Positions 10,102-20,832 of a DNA stretch of 64,000 nucleotides are shown here, piece by piece; the first letter of the stretch is position 1, and every line of letters starts with the position of its first letter. The notes under the pieces were generated by a model. That model was not told the origin of the DNA and did no database searches. It saw nothing but the letters and a program-made list of their open reading frames with translations. Origin of the DNA: Mesorhizobium sp. GTDB lineage: Bacteria > Pseudomonadota > Alphaproteobacteria > Rhizobiales > Rhizobiaceae. Both the position numbers and the translations under genes were made by a program. Location: positions 62,001 through 126,000 of the forward strand of contig NZ_JANJTZ010000050.1 of the NCBI RefSeq assembly GCF_024710845.1. The letters are read 5' to 3'.

Positions 10102-11705
10102 TGGCGTTCGATTTCATCAAGAAGGTGTTCACCTTCGGCCGCAAGGCCGAGGAGGAGCAGGCGCCGCCCGCGTCCCCCGCGCCGTCGGATCAGCCGGCCC
10201 TTGCGCCCTATATCGGAATCTCCGAGCAGCCGGCCGTCGAGGCGCCGGCTGTCGAGGCGGTAGAGCCCGCTCCCGTCCCCGAGACACCGCTCCAGAGCCT
10301 GCCCGAGGTCGAGGTCCTGCCGCCGATCCGCGAGCCGGAGCCGGTATCCGCCGACGCCTTGAGGGCCGAGGTCGCACCGGAACCCTCGGCGCTTCCGACG
10401 CCCGAAGCCCGCGCCGCCGAGCCGCCTGTCCGGACCGCCCAGACCGAAGAGCCGGCTCCGGCACCGCCCGCCGTGAAAGAGGCTGCTCCCGAGCCTGCGG
10501 CGGCTCTCCCGGTCGAGGAAATCCTGCCGCCGATCCGCGTTCCGGACCCGGTGCACGGCGACCCCCTCATCGAGGAACTCGCGCCCGAACCGGCGACGCC
10601 GCTGCCGGAGCCGAGCCAGCCGCCAGCGGCCGAGATCGCACCCGAACCGGTACAGCCTACCCCGCGCCCAGCCGCCGAACCCGTTCCCTCTCCGCCGCCT
10701 ACGCCGGCGCCGGCGCCCGCCGGCAAGGTGACCGTCACGAAGAAGGTGGAGGCCAAGGCCGAGCCGGTCGCTCCAGCCGCCCCCGCGCCGCGCGCAAGCT
10801 GGTTCCAGCGTATGCGCGAAGGTCTCGCGCGCTCGTCGCGCGAACTGTCCTCCAGCATTGCCGGCGTCTTCACCAAGAAGAAGCTCGACGAGGACACGCT
10901 GCAGGACCTGGAAGAGGTGCTGATCCGCGCCGACCTCGGCGTCGAGACGGCGCTGCGCATCACCGACACGCTGTCCGCGACCCGCCTTGGCCGCGACGTG
11001 TCGGACACCGAGGTCCGCACCGTGATGGCGCAGGAGATCGAGAAGGTGCTGAAGCCGGTGGCCCTGCCGCTCGAGCTCGACTTGAGCCACAAGCCGCATG
11101 TCATCCTCGTCGTCGGCGTCAACGGCACCGGCAAGACGACGACGATCGGCAAGCTCGCCGCCAAGCTCACCGCGGGCGGCCTCAAGGTCATGCTGGCGGC
11201 CGGCGACACGTTCCGTGCCGCGGCGATCGAGCAGTTGAAGATCTGGGGCGAGCGGACGAATTCGCCGGTGATCGCCACCAAGCTCGGCGCCGACGCCGCC
11301 GGCCTCGCCTACGACGCCTTCGCCCGCGCCAAGGAGGCGGGCTCCGACGTGCTGATCATCGACACGGCCGGACGGCTGCAGAACAGCGCCGAGCTGATGG
11401 CCGAGTTGGAGAAGATCGTCCGCGTGCTGGGCAGGCTCGATCCGGAGGCGCCGCACACGGTGCTGCAGACGGTCGATGCGACGACCGGCCAGAACGCCCT
11501 CAATCAGGTCGAGATCTTCCGCAATGTTGCCGGTGTGAATGGCCTTGTCATGACCAAGCTCGACGGCACGGCGCGGGGCGGCATTCTCGTCGCCATCGCC
11601 GCCAAGCACAAGCTGCCGGTCTATTTCATCGGCGTCGGCGAGCAGGTTGACGACCTCGAACCCTTCTCGGCCAATGAATTCGCGCGCGCGATCGCGGGAG
11701 TGTGA
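10101..11705 (+). CDS. ftsY: Signal recognition particle receptor FtsY
   Basis: SRP receptor GTPase that docks ribosome-nascent-chain complexes at the inner membrane. After an amphipathic N-terminus ([10 protein letters not shown]) comes an unusually long acidic Pro/Glu/Ala-rich A domain (about residues 15-225), then the NG domain: Walker A GVNGTGKT at about 339-346, [16 protein letters not shown] at 421 and [10 protein letters not shown]. The A domain contains an internal duplication: two segments of the form LPPIR-P-PV-D-L-E-APEP, about 75 residues apart. Length is 534 residues. It partners with Ffh, encoded at 39.7 kb. Confidence 0.96.
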   Translation: MAFDFIKKVFTFGRKAEEEQAPPASPAPSDQPALAPYIGISEQPAVEAPAVEAVEPAPVPETPLQSLPEVEVLPPIREPEPVSADALRAEVAPEPSALPTPEARAAEPPVRTAQTEEPAPAPPAVKEAAPEPAAALPVEEILPPIRVPDPVHGDPLIEELAPEPATPLPEPSQPPAAEIAPEPVQPTPRPAAEPVPSPPPTPAPAPAGKVTVTKKVEAKAEPVAPAAPAPRASWFQRMREGLARSSRELSSSIAGVFTKKKLDEDTLQDLEEVLIRADLGVETALRITDTLSATRLGRDVSDTEVRTVMAQEIEKVLKPVALPLELDLSHKPHVILVVGVNGTGKTTTIGKLAAKLTAGGLKVMLAAGDTFRAAAIEQLKIWGERTNSPVIATKLGADAAGLAYDAFARAKEAGSDVLIIDTAGRLQNSAELMAELEKIVRVLGRLDPEAPHTVLQTVDATTGQNALNQVEIFRNVAGVNGLVMTKLDGTARGGILVAIAAKHKLPVYFIGVGEQVDDLEPFSANEFARAIAGV

Positions 11706-12355
11706 TGATGAACGAACCCATCCTCGAACGCGACCCTGCCGATCCGCAGCGCAAGGAAATCAACCCTTTCCTCAAGTTCGCGCTCGAACTCGGGCCGCTG
11801 CTGGTCTTCTTCTTCGCCAATGCGCGCGGCGAATGGCTGACTCAGCGCTTTCCGGCACTCGCCGATCTCGGCGGCCCGATCTTCGTCGCCACCGGCCTGT
11901 TCATGGCCGCGACGGCCATCGCGCTCGTCGTCTCCTGGACGCTCACCCGCACCCTGCCGATCATGCCGCTGGTCTCGGGTGTGGTCGTCTTCGTCTTCGG
12001 CGGGCTGACGCTCTGGCTGCAGGACGCGACCTTCATCAAGATGAAGCCGACCATCGTCAACACGCTGTTCGGCGGCGTCCTGCTCGGCGGCCTGGTCTTC
12101 GGCCGCTCGCTGCTGGGCTATGTCTTCGATTCGGCCTTTAAGCTCGACGCCGAGGGCTGGCGCAAGCTGACGCTGCGCTGGGGCCTGTTCTTCCTGTTCC
12201 TGGCGGTGGTGAACGAGGTGGTCTGGCGCAATTTCTCGGAAGAAACCTGGGTGGCGTTCAAGGTCTGGGGCATCATGCCCATCACCGTCGCCTTCACCCT
12301 GTTCCAGATGCCGCTGATCATCCGCCATTCGACCGAGGAACTCGGCAAGAAATAG
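11705..12355 (+). CDS. yciB: Septation protein A homologue (YciB/IspZ)
   Basis: A 216-residue inner-membrane protein with about five to six membrane helices; the opening [16 protein letters not shown] and [15 protein letters not shown] are typical of the YciB/IspZ family, implicated in cell envelope integrity and septation. I chose the ATG that overlaps the ftsY stop (TGATG); a GTG at 11702 and a second ATG at 11708 are alternatives. The stop lies 3 bp before a palindromic repeat element. Confidence 0.9.
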   Translation: MMNEPILERDPADPQRKEINPFLKFALELGPLLVFFFANARGEWLTQRFPALADLGGPIFVATGLFMAATAIALVVSWTLTRTLPIMPLVSGVVVFVFGGLTLWLQDATFIKMKPTIVNTLFGGVLLGGLVFGRSLLGYVFDSAFKLDAEGWRKLTLRWGLFFLFLAVVNEVVWRNFSEETWVAFKVWGIMPITVAFTLFQMPLIIRHSTEELGKK

Positions 12356-12358
12356 GCG

Positions 12359-12507
12359 TCAGAGACTGTTTCGAAACTCGCTCTGGCGAGTCAGATGGTG
12401 GTGGTTTCGAGAACCGGCGCGCAGCGGACGTTTGGGTCCGTGAGCACCGGAAGCGCAGAAAACGCCATCAGATGGCCGCCAGAGTAGAGTTTCCAGACAG
12501 TCTCTCA
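12359..12507. repeat. Palindromic intergenic repeat element filling a convergent junction
   Basis: A 149-bp segment whose two ends are imperfect inverted repeats of about 30 bp: the left end starts TCAGAGACTG followed by TTTCGAAACTC, and the right end read in reverse gives TGAGAGACTG followed by TCTGGAAACTC. Inner parts pair as well (CAGATGG with a reverse near-copy, CGGAC with GTCCG), so the whole element can fold into one long branched hairpin. It occupies nearly all of the space between yciB (+) and the dsbE-type gene (-), and its last triplet is the stop codon of the latter. It resembles rhizobial RIME or Brucella Bru-RS type short palindromic elements; the family is inferred. Confidence 0.75.
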
Positions 12508-13077
12508 GCCGGCCAGCGCTTTTTCGATCCGCGGCATCAGGTCGTTCTTCACCGATTCCGGCGTGAACGGCCCGACATGCTTGTAGAGGATACGCCCGTC
12601 CTTGCCGACGAGGAAGGTTTCGGGCACGCCGTAGACGCCCCAGTCGATCGTCGTCGAGCCCGTCGCGTCCACACCGATCGCGGCGAACGGATTGCCGAGG
12701 CTGCCGAGGAAGCGGCGCGCGTTCTCCGGCGTGTCCTTGTAGTTCAGGCCGGTGAGCACGATGCGCGTGTCGGCGGCGAGCTCCATCAGCAGCGGATGCT
12801 CCTGCCGGCACGGCGCGCACCACGACGCCCAGACATTGACCAGCGTCACCTTGCCGGCAAAGGCCGACGAGGACAGCCCGGGCAGTCCGATTCCGTCGAG
12901 CGGCGGCAACTCGGTCGCCGGAGCCTGCGCGCCGATCAGCGCCGACGGCACGATCGAATTGTCCTTGCCGGACATCAGCTGCGTCATGAACAGCGCCGCG
13001 AGCGCCAGGAAGAAGGCGAGCGGCAAAACCGCCAGCCAGGCGCGCGCCCTTGGTTTCGGCTCAGCTTGCGGCGTCAC
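12505..13077 (-). CDS. cycY: DsbE-family thiol:disulfide oxidoreductase (CcmG/CycY)
   Basis: A membrane-anchored periplasmic thioredoxin-like protein that reduces apocytochrome c cysteines for heme ligation. One N-terminal membrane segment (about residues 13-34) is followed by a thioredoxin fold with active site WCAPC in NVWASWCAPCRQEHPLL and the cis-Pro region YGVPETFLV. Length is 190 residues. Its start overlaps the end of ccmD by 17 bp, at the 3' end of the ccmA-B-C-D cluster. The TGA stop lies inside the terminal triplet of a palindromic repeat. Confidence 0.93.
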   Translation of the reverse strand: MTPQAEPKPRARAWLAVLPLAFFLALAALFMTQLMSGKDNSIVPSALIGAQAPATELPPLDGIGLPGLSSSAFAGKVTLVNVWASWCAPCRQEHPLLMELAADTRIVLTGLNYKDTPENARRFLGSLGNPFAAIGVDATGSTTIDWGVYGVPETFLVGKDGRILYKHVGPFTPESVKNDLMPRIEKALAG

Positions 13078-13237
13078 GGCGCGCCTTCCGCTCCGAACGG
13101 CGCTTCACGCCCGCGGCCTCGAGATCGGCCATTTCCTTCTGCCGCGCCCGCTGGTCGAGCAGAATCCAGGCGCCGAGCCCCAGAAGCGCCAGAGCCGATA
13201 CGACATAGGCGGCGGTGACGAACAGCGCGTGGTTCAT
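13061..13237 (-). CDS. ccmD: Heme exporter protein CcmD
   Basis: A 58-residue protein: one membrane helix (about residues 5-27: VTAAYVVSALALLGLGAW) followed by a strongly charged cytoplasmic tail rich in Arg, Lys and Glu. This is the CcmD pattern; CcmD helps release holo-CcmE from the CcmABC complex. The ATG overlaps the ccmC stop (ATGA) and the 3' end overlaps the dsbE-type gene. Its length and position between ccmC and ccmG make the assignment firm although the sequence is short. Confidence 0.9.
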   Translation of the reverse strand: MNHALFVTAAYVVSALALLGLGAWILLDQRARQKEMADLEAAGVKRRSERKARRDAAS

Positions 13238-14001
13238 GTGGCGGCGTCCCGGTCGGCGCGCTTGGCCATCATGCGCCGCATCACCGAGACGCGGCGGCGC
13301 CAGATCTCCGCCCGCATCGCCATGATGTGGAATGTGAAGAACAGCAGCGAGAAGCCGAGCGCCGAGATCAGCAGCGGCCACAAGAGGCTCGAATGGATGG
13401 TCGGCCCGTCGAGCCGCATCACCGAGGCCGGCTGGTGCAGCGTGTTCCACCATTCGACGGAGAACTTGATGATCGGGATGTTGATGACGCCGACCAGCGT
13501 CACGATCGCCGCCGCCCGGGCCGAGCGCGCGGGATCGTCCAGCGCCCGCGTCAGCGCGATCAGGCCGAGATACATCAGGAACAGCACGAAGACCGAGGTC
13601 AGCCGCCCGTCCCAGACCCACCAAGTGCCCCACATGGGCCGGCCCCAGATCGAGCCGGTGGCGAGCGCCAGCGCCGTGAACACGGCGCCGATGGGGGCCG
13701 CGGCCTTCAGCGAGACGTCGGCCAGCGGATGCTTCCACACCAGCGTGCCGAGCGCGGCAACCGCCATCACCATGTAGCACATCATCGAAATCCAGGCGAA
13801 CGGCACGTGGATATACATGATCCTGACCGTCGAGCCCTGCTGGTAGTCCTCGGGCGCCGCGAAGCCCATCGCCAGGCCGATGGCCGTGACGATCAGCGCA
13901 ATCGCGCCCAGCCACGGCAGCACCTTGCCCGACAGGTCGAGAAACCGCGTCGGGTTGGCGAGGTCGGCAAGTCGCGTCGTCTGTGTGGCGGCGTCGCTCA
14001 T
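13234..14001 (-). CDS. ccmC: Heme exporter/delivery protein CcmC
   Basis: A 255-residue inner-membrane protein with six membrane segments. The periplasmic tryptophan-rich WWD motif WGTWWVWDGRLTS and flanking histidines (for example in YIHVPFAW) bind heme and transfer it to CcmE during cytochrome c maturation. It is separated by 79 bp from ccmB upstream and overlaps ccmD downstream. Confidence 0.96.
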   Translation of the reverse strand: MSDAATQTTRLADLANPTRFLDLSGKVLPWLGAIALIVTAIGLAMGFAAPEDYQQGSTVRIMYIHVPFAWISMMCYMVMAVAALGTLVWKHPLADVSLKAAAPIGAVFTALALATGSIWGRPMWGTWWVWDGRLTSVFVLFLMYLGLIALTRALDDPARSARAAAIVTLVGVINIPIIKFSVEWWNTLHQPASVMRLDGPTIHSSLLWPLLISALGFSLLFFTFHIMAMRAEIWRRRVSVMRRMMAKRADRDAAT

Positions 14002-14080
14002 CGTTTCCCAATAGACCGGCCGAATGCGGCGCGCAATTGACGCCGATCAACCTCGCGTGAAGCAACTTGTCGCGCGCCGC

Positions 14081-14746
14081 CTAATCCGACGAGTGCTTCA
14101 GGGAAAATCCTGCAGCAAACGGCCCGATGACCGCGAAGAACAGCGTCAGCGCACAGAGCATCAGGAAGGGCGGCAGGAACGGGTCGGGCTCAGCCGTGAC
14201 CGCATAGGCGGCCGAGACGCCGAAGATCAGCACCGGGATCACCAGCGGCAGCACCAGAACCGTCACCAGCAGACCGCCGCGCGGCAGCGACACGGCCACC
14301 GCCGCGCCCGCGGCGCCGATGAAGGTGATCGCCGGCGTGCCGACCAGAAGCGTCAGCGCGGTTCCGAGCGCAGAGTCGAACGTCATGTTCATGAACAGGG
14401 CAAGCAGCGGCGCGGCGACCACCAGCGGCAGCACGCTCGTCGTCCAGTGCGCCAGGCATTTGACGAAGACGACGAGCGCCATCATGTGGCGGCTGGAGCC
14501 GATGACGAGCAGGTCGAGCGAGCCGTCCTCCCGATCGGCCTGGAACAGCCGGTCGAGGCCGAGCAGGCTGGCCAGAAGCGCGCCGATCCACAGCATCGCC
14601 GGCCCGATGCGTGAGAGCAGGTTCATGTCGGGCCCGATCGCGAACGGCGCGACGGTGATGACCACGAGGAAGAACAGCACGCCGACCAGCGCCCCGCCCC
14701 CGGCGCGCACGCCGAGCCTCAGATCGCGGATGTAAAGGGCTAGCAC
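14081..14746 (-). CDS. ccmB: Heme exporter protein CcmB
   Basis: A 221-residue integral membrane component of the CcmAB ABC transporter, needed to release holo-CcmE from CcmC. It has six membrane segments and the conserved early motif LFQADREDGSLDLL. It lies 3 bp downstream of ccmA on the same strand, so the two are certainly co-transcribed. Confidence 0.95.
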   Translation of the reverse strand: MLALYIRDLRLGVRAGGGALVGVLFFLVVITVAPFAIGPDMNLLSRIGPAMLWIGALLASLLGLDRLFQADREDGSLDLLVIGSSRHMMALVVFVKCLAHWTTSVLPLVVAAPLLALFMNMTFDSALGTALTLLVGTPAITFIGAAGAAVAVSLPRGGLLVTVLVLPLVIPVLIFGVSAAYAVTAEPDPFLPPFLMLCALTLFFAVIGPFAAGFSLKHSSD

Positions 14747-14749
14747 GGG

Positions 14750-15364
14750 CTACTCGACAGCGCCGCCTCCCATCACCAGGTCCTTCGCACCCTCGATGCC
14801 CAGCGGCACATGCGTCGCCGCGACGATGATGCCGCCGTCTTCCAGATGCGCCTGCATCAGCGCCGAAAACCGCCGCTCCGAGCCGAGGTCGAGGCCCGCG
14901 GTCGGCTCGTCCAGCAGCCAGACCGGGCGAAAACTCACCAGCAGTCCCGCGATTGCCACGCGCCGGCGCTGACCGGTCGACAGATAGCCGAAGGGCAGCG
15001 AAGCGACGCTCGGCAGCCCGACCTCGTCCAGGGCCTCGGAGGCGGTGAGAAATGGACGCCCGAGGAACTCCTGGCGGAAGGTGAGGTTTTCCGCCACCGT
15101 CAGCGCCGGCTTCATCGCGTTCCTGTCGCCGAGATAGTGGCAGGCCGACATCACGTCCGGCCACTCCTCGCCGCCGCCGTCGAGCTGCACCGATCCACCC
15201 GAAGCTGGCAGCAAGCCGGCGACGATTCTGAGCAGCGTCGACTTGCCGCTGCCGTTCTCGCCGGTGACGACCAGGCATTCGCCGTCGGACAATACGAAGG
15301 AGACGCCGTCGAAGACCGCCTCACCGCCCCGTTCGCCCGCCAGATTTTCAACGACAAGCCGCAT
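14750..15364 (-). CDS. ccmA: Heme exporter ATP-binding protein CcmA
   Basis: ATPase of the CcmAB complex. Walker A GENGSGKST, signature LSTGQRRRVAIA and Walker B LLDEPTAGLD are all present. The ATG at 15364 (MRLVVENL) gives a 204-residue product of normal length; the longer frame from 15433 adds 23 residues unlike the family. It is the first gene of the ccmABCD-dsbE cluster and is divergent from acnA, so 15365-15651 should hold both promoters. Confidence 0.94.
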   Translation of the reverse strand: MRLVVENLAGERGGEAVFDGVSFVLSDGECLVVTGENGSGKSTLLRIVAGLLPASGGSVQLDGGGEEWPDVMSACHYLGDRNAMKPALTVAENLTFRQEFLGRPFLTASEALDEVGLPSVASLPFGYLSTGQRRRVAIAGLLVSFRPVWLLDEPTAGLDLGSERRFSALMQAHLEDGGIIVAATHVPLGIEGAKDLVMGGGAVE

Positions 15365-15651
15365 TCTGCCCCGTTTCCCGGCCCGTTCGAGGCGCGGCTC
15401 AGCATATTCTTGCGACGCAGCAAATTTGCCCATCGTCGCACTGGCGCCCTGTTTAGAAAGCTTCTATGAAGCAGGCAACTGTGCCAGCGGTCGGCACGGG
15501 GAACCTCAGATTGCCGAGCCCGCGCAACCCGCTCTCCCAGCGGGGACACGCAGGGGACGGGCAGCGGAAATGACCGCACCCGCAACCTTTGCGCGTCATG
15601 CCTCAGGAGTCCGTTCCCGCTTCGGCGAAACAGACCAGGATGGGATCGCAC

Positions 15652-18342
<2,691 letters not shown>

Positions 18343-18367
18343 TCGAGACAGCCGATCAACGAATGGC

Positions 18368-18393
18368 GGCGCCGGACGAAACCGTCCGGCGCC
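18368..18393 (+). terminator. Hairpin terminator after acnA
   Basis: A perfect 11-bp stem (GGCGCCGGACG, loop AAAC, CGTCCGGCGCC) 25 bp after the acnA stop, with partial pairing continuing outwards (ACGAA with TTCGT). There is no long T-tract, so it may work with Rho or mainly protect the 3' end. Confidence 0.7.
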
Positions 18394-18558
18394 GTTCGTA
18401 TGCGTCCCCCCGCGATCGAGCCGCCCCTTCAGAATTCTGGCTTTGAAACTCGCGCGAGCGCTCACCCCAACGTGACTTCCCGTTGATTGCTTGTCTGCCT
18501 ATGCTTTGGGCAGATAAGAAGAAGTGGCCGTAACACGGCTGCGGGGCATGTGAGACCG

Positions 18559-19311
18559 ATGATACTGAAGAGCCTTGGCGCCGCCGCTCTGACGGCGCTG
18601 TCGCTGTTTGCAACCAATCCGATCTGCTGGGCGGGAGAGCGCCTGGCCGGGGTCGTCGAGCTGTTCACGAGCCAGGGCTGCAAATCCTCGCCCGCGGCCG
18701 ATGCCAATCTGACCGAACTGTCGAAGCGCGGCGACGTGCTCGCCCTCGGCTACCATGTCGGCTATTGGGACTACCTGGGCTGGCGCGATACGCTCGCCAA
18801 CCCCGACAGCTCAGCCCGCCAGGACGACTATCGGAAGGCCTTCGAGACCCGCTCCGTCTATACGCCCCAGGCCGTGGTCAACGGCAGGGTGCACGTCAAT
18901 GGTTCCAGACGCGGCGAGATCGAGGGAACGCTGTCGTCCCTCGGCAATACGGGGCAGGGCCTCGTTGTCGACGTGGATGTGCGAAAGCGGGGCGACAGCA
19001 TCGTCATCGAGACCGGTGCGGGCAGCTTCGGGCAGAAGGCCCATGTCACCATCGTCTACTACGACTTTCCCCATTCCGTGAACATCACCGCCGGCGAGAA
19101 CAAAGGCCAGCACGTGCGCTACGTGAACCCGGTCACCGGCGTCCAGGCTGCCGGCATGTGGCACGGCAAGGCAACGGCATTCGAACTCCCAGCGAGTGAA
19201 ATGTCCAAGCGGGGGCCGGGCGGATTTGCCGTTCTGCTGCAATCCGTCCGTCCCGACGGCGCACCCGGACCTATTCTCGGCGCGGCCAATTTCCCGCAGG
19301 GCGGCGTCTGA
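18559..19311 (+). CDS. DUF1223 thioredoxin-like exported protein
   Basis: A 250-residue protein with an N-terminal signal (LGAAALTALSLFATNPICWA) and a thioredoxin-like DUF1223 domain: VVELFTSQGCKSSPAAD, LALGYHVGYWDYLGWRDTLA and QAVVNGRVHVNG. Family members usually show CSSCPPAD; here the second cysteine is replaced, leaving one Cys, so a dithiol redox role is unlikely. The domain is of unknown function. The ATG at 18559 was chosen because it places the signal peptide at the N-terminus. It stands alone, downstream of the acnA terminator. Confidence 0.85.
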   Translation: MILKSLGAAALTALSLFATNPICWAGERLAGVVELFTSQGCKSSPAADANLTELSKRGDVLALGYHVGYWDYLGWRDTLANPDSSARQDDYRKAFETRSVYTPQAVVNGRVHVNGSRRGEIEGTLSSLGNTGQGLVVDVDVRKRGDSIVIETGAGSFGQKAHVTIVYYDFPHSVNITAGENKGQHVRYVNPVTGVQAAGMWHGKATAFELPASEMSKRGPGGFAVLLQSVRPDGAPGPILGAANFPQGGV

Positions 19312-19322
19312 TCGGCAAAAGA

Positions 19323-19369
19323 AAAGACCGACATTCGATCCGAAGATCGAATGCCGGCCGCAGGTCTTT
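19323..19369 (+). terminator. Two-tier hairpin downstream of the DUF1223 gene
   Basis: CATTCGATC (19332-19340), loop CGAA, GATCGAATG (19345-19353), nested inside AAAGACC (19323-19329) and GGTCTTT (19363-19369). It lies 12 bp after the stop and is a likely transcription end. Confidence 0.6.
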
Positions 19370-19527
19370 CGGGATTGTCGCTCGAGACTCCCGTTATGCT
19401 CGGGAGCCCCGAAGGATCGGTCCAGCGCGAGCCCCATGGGCGGGGGGCTTGGGGTTTACAGGGCCGGCGCCGGACCGAACCGTCTCAGGCAACGAACGCA
19501 TCTTTCGGTCGAATGCTGGCCGCAGGT
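19345..19527. repeat. Structured non-coding segment with a 21-bp direct repeat
   Basis: GATCGAATGCCGGCCGCAGG plus T (19345-19365) recurs with two changes at 19507-19527. Between the copies lies an imperfect palindrome: about 21 bp at 19414-19434 pairs with 19461-19481 (GATCGGTCC against GGACCGAAC, GCGC and GCCC pairing inwards). Together with the upstream hairpin this makes most of the gap between the DUF1223 and DUF2794 genes structured. It could be a small repeat element or a non-coding RNA; neither can be decided by eye. No protein-coding frame here looks real. Confidence 0.4.
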
Positions 19528-19693
19528 GGATTATTTCGCGGCGAGAATGTGTCAAAGCGATCACCAATGTCACATTCGCATTCATGATGCGTGAACCGCG
19601 AAACCGCCCTGACAGCCCACTTTGAAGCATTAGGTGTTGATTTCGTTCGGCGAACGAGCGACCCTGTCACTCAACTGTCACGGAGTGGAGTGG

Positions 19694-20080
19694 ATGGTCG
19701 ATCGCAGCGCCGGCGGGGAGGGCGGTGACGATTCCGCAATACTTATTCCGCTGTCGGACGCGCGCCGCCAGCGGATGGATATTCCGGTCACTTTCGACAG
19801 GCGCGAACTCGATCAGATTCTCCGGCTTTACGGGCGCATGGTCGCCGCCAACGAATGGCGCGACTACGCCATCGACCACATGAGCGACCGCGCGATATTC
19901 TCGGTTTTCCGCCGCACCAGCGAGACGCCGCTCTACAGAATCATCAAGGATCCGTCGCTGGCGCGCCGCCAGGGCGCCTATTCGGTCGTCTCCGCCTCGG
20001 GGCTCATCCTCAAGCGTGGCCACGAGCTGGCCCGCGTGCTGACCGTCTTCGACAAGACGCTGAAACTGGTGGAAGCCTGA
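19694..20080 (+). CDS. DUF2794 family protein
   Basis: A 128-residue soluble protein with the DUF2794 core: PVTFDRRELDQILRLYGRMVA, EWRDYAIDHMSDRAIFSVFRR, PLYRIIKDP and GHELARVLTVFDKTLKL. The family is nearly confined to Alphaproteobacteria and has no known function. The ATG at 19694 is closely preceded by GGAGTGG; a GTG at 19634 would add 20 residues unlike the family. The TGA stop is immediately followed by a palindromic repeat. Confidence 0.8.
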   Translation: MVDRSAGGEGGDDSAILIPLSDARRQRMDIPVTFDRRELDQILRLYGRMVAANEWRDYAIDHMSDRAIFSVFRRTSETPLYRIIKDPSLARRQGAYSVVSASGLILKRGHELARVLTVFDKTLKLVEA

Positions 20081-20183
20081 TGCATGTCGCCCAAAAGTGC
20101 GTAGCTGTTTTGGGATAACGACATGCATGAAAACAAAGAGCTAAAGCGCGTTGCCTGACGCCGCTCTCCCGCAACGCGCTTTA
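20081..20183. repeat. Palindromic repeat element at a convergent junction
   Basis: Two consecutive palindromes. The first runs TGCATGTC (20081-20088) ... GACATGCA (20120-20127), with CCCAAAA and TTTTGGG inside it. The second is TAAAGCGCGTTGC (20142-20154) paired with GCAACGCGCTTTA (20171-20183). I recognise the first half as a sequence that recurs in Mesorhizobium-type genomes. The element starts directly after the DUF2794 stop codon, and its last three bases form the TAA stop of the convergent GNAT gene. Confidence 0.75.
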
Positions 20184-20735
20184 GACCATCCTGCCGGGAA
20201 GTGATTCGGGATCCGGCGGCAGGTCCTTTCCGCCGTTGATCGTCAGCTGCATGAACACCGTGTCGAGCCAGCGCCCGTGCTTGTAGCCGGATCCCTCCAG
20301 CGTGCCCGCATGGCGAAAGCCGGCCTTCTCGTGCAGCCGGACGGAGGCACGGTTGCGCTCTCCGTCGCCGATCACCGCCGCGATCTGGCGGAAGCCGAGC
20401 CGCGTGCAGTCCGCGACGAGCCGCGCGAGCAGCAGGCCGCCGATGCCCTTTCCCTGTGATTCGGGCGCCAGGTAGATCGAATCCTCGACCATGAAGCGAT
20501 AGGCGCGGCGCGGCCGGAACGGCCCGGCATAGGCGTAGCCGAGGATCGCGCCGCCGCTCGTGGCGACGAGATAGGGATAGCCGGCGGAAACGAGGCTCTG
20601 GTAGCGGTTCCGCATCTCGTCGAGGCCCGGCGCTGCGAGCTCGTAGCTCGCTGTTCCATGCGTCACCGCATGCGCGTAGATCGCGGCGATGGCCGGCAGG
20701 TCGTCGGGCGCGGCGGGTCGGATGTCGATGGTCAT
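20181..20735 (-). CDS. GNAT N-acetyltransferase, phosphinothricin-acetyltransferase-like
   Basis: A 184-residue GNAT protein. It opens with IRPAAPDDLPAIAAIYAHAV. The acetyl-CoA pyrophosphate loop is the ESQGKGIGGLLL segment, followed by ERNRASVRLHEKAGF and GYKHGRWLDTVFMQ, the layout of the PAT/Bar-like subfamily acting on small amino compounds (methionine sulfoximine or sulfone are known substrates of relatives). The substrate here is not known. Its stop codon is provided by the adjacent repeat element. Confidence 0.85.
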   Translation of the reverse strand: MTIDIRPAAPDDLPAIAAIYAHAVTHGTASYELAAPGLDEMRNRYQSLVSAGYPYLVATSGGAILGYAYAGPFRPRRAYRFMVEDSIYLAPESQGKGIGGLLLARLVADCTRLGFRQIAAVIGDGERNRASVRLHEKAGFRHAGTLEGSGYKHGRWLDTVFMQLTINGGKDLPPDPESLPGRMV

Positions 20736-20787
20736 GGCGTTTTCCGCGATTGATCGAATCGCGATACCGCATCAAAGCACCAAAAGA

Positions 20788-20811
20788 AAAGGGCGGCCGA
20801 AGCCGCCCTTT
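20788..20811 (-). terminator. Rho-independent terminator of the Bax-inhibitor-1 gene
   Basis: A perfect 10-bp stem AAAGGGCGGC / GCCGCCCTTT with loop CGAA. On the minus strand it is followed by TTCTTTTGG, a T-rich tail, 21 bp past the stop of the gene at 20833. The A/T ends may also let it act on the plus strand. Confidence 0.85.
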
Positions 20812-20832
20812 CCGATTTCGCTTCCGTTCCGC

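Noticed and set aside
12359-12823. Minus-strand frame through the palindromic repeat and the dsbE-type gene
   Set aside because: It is out of frame with the thioredoxin-like protein and partly made of repeat sequence.
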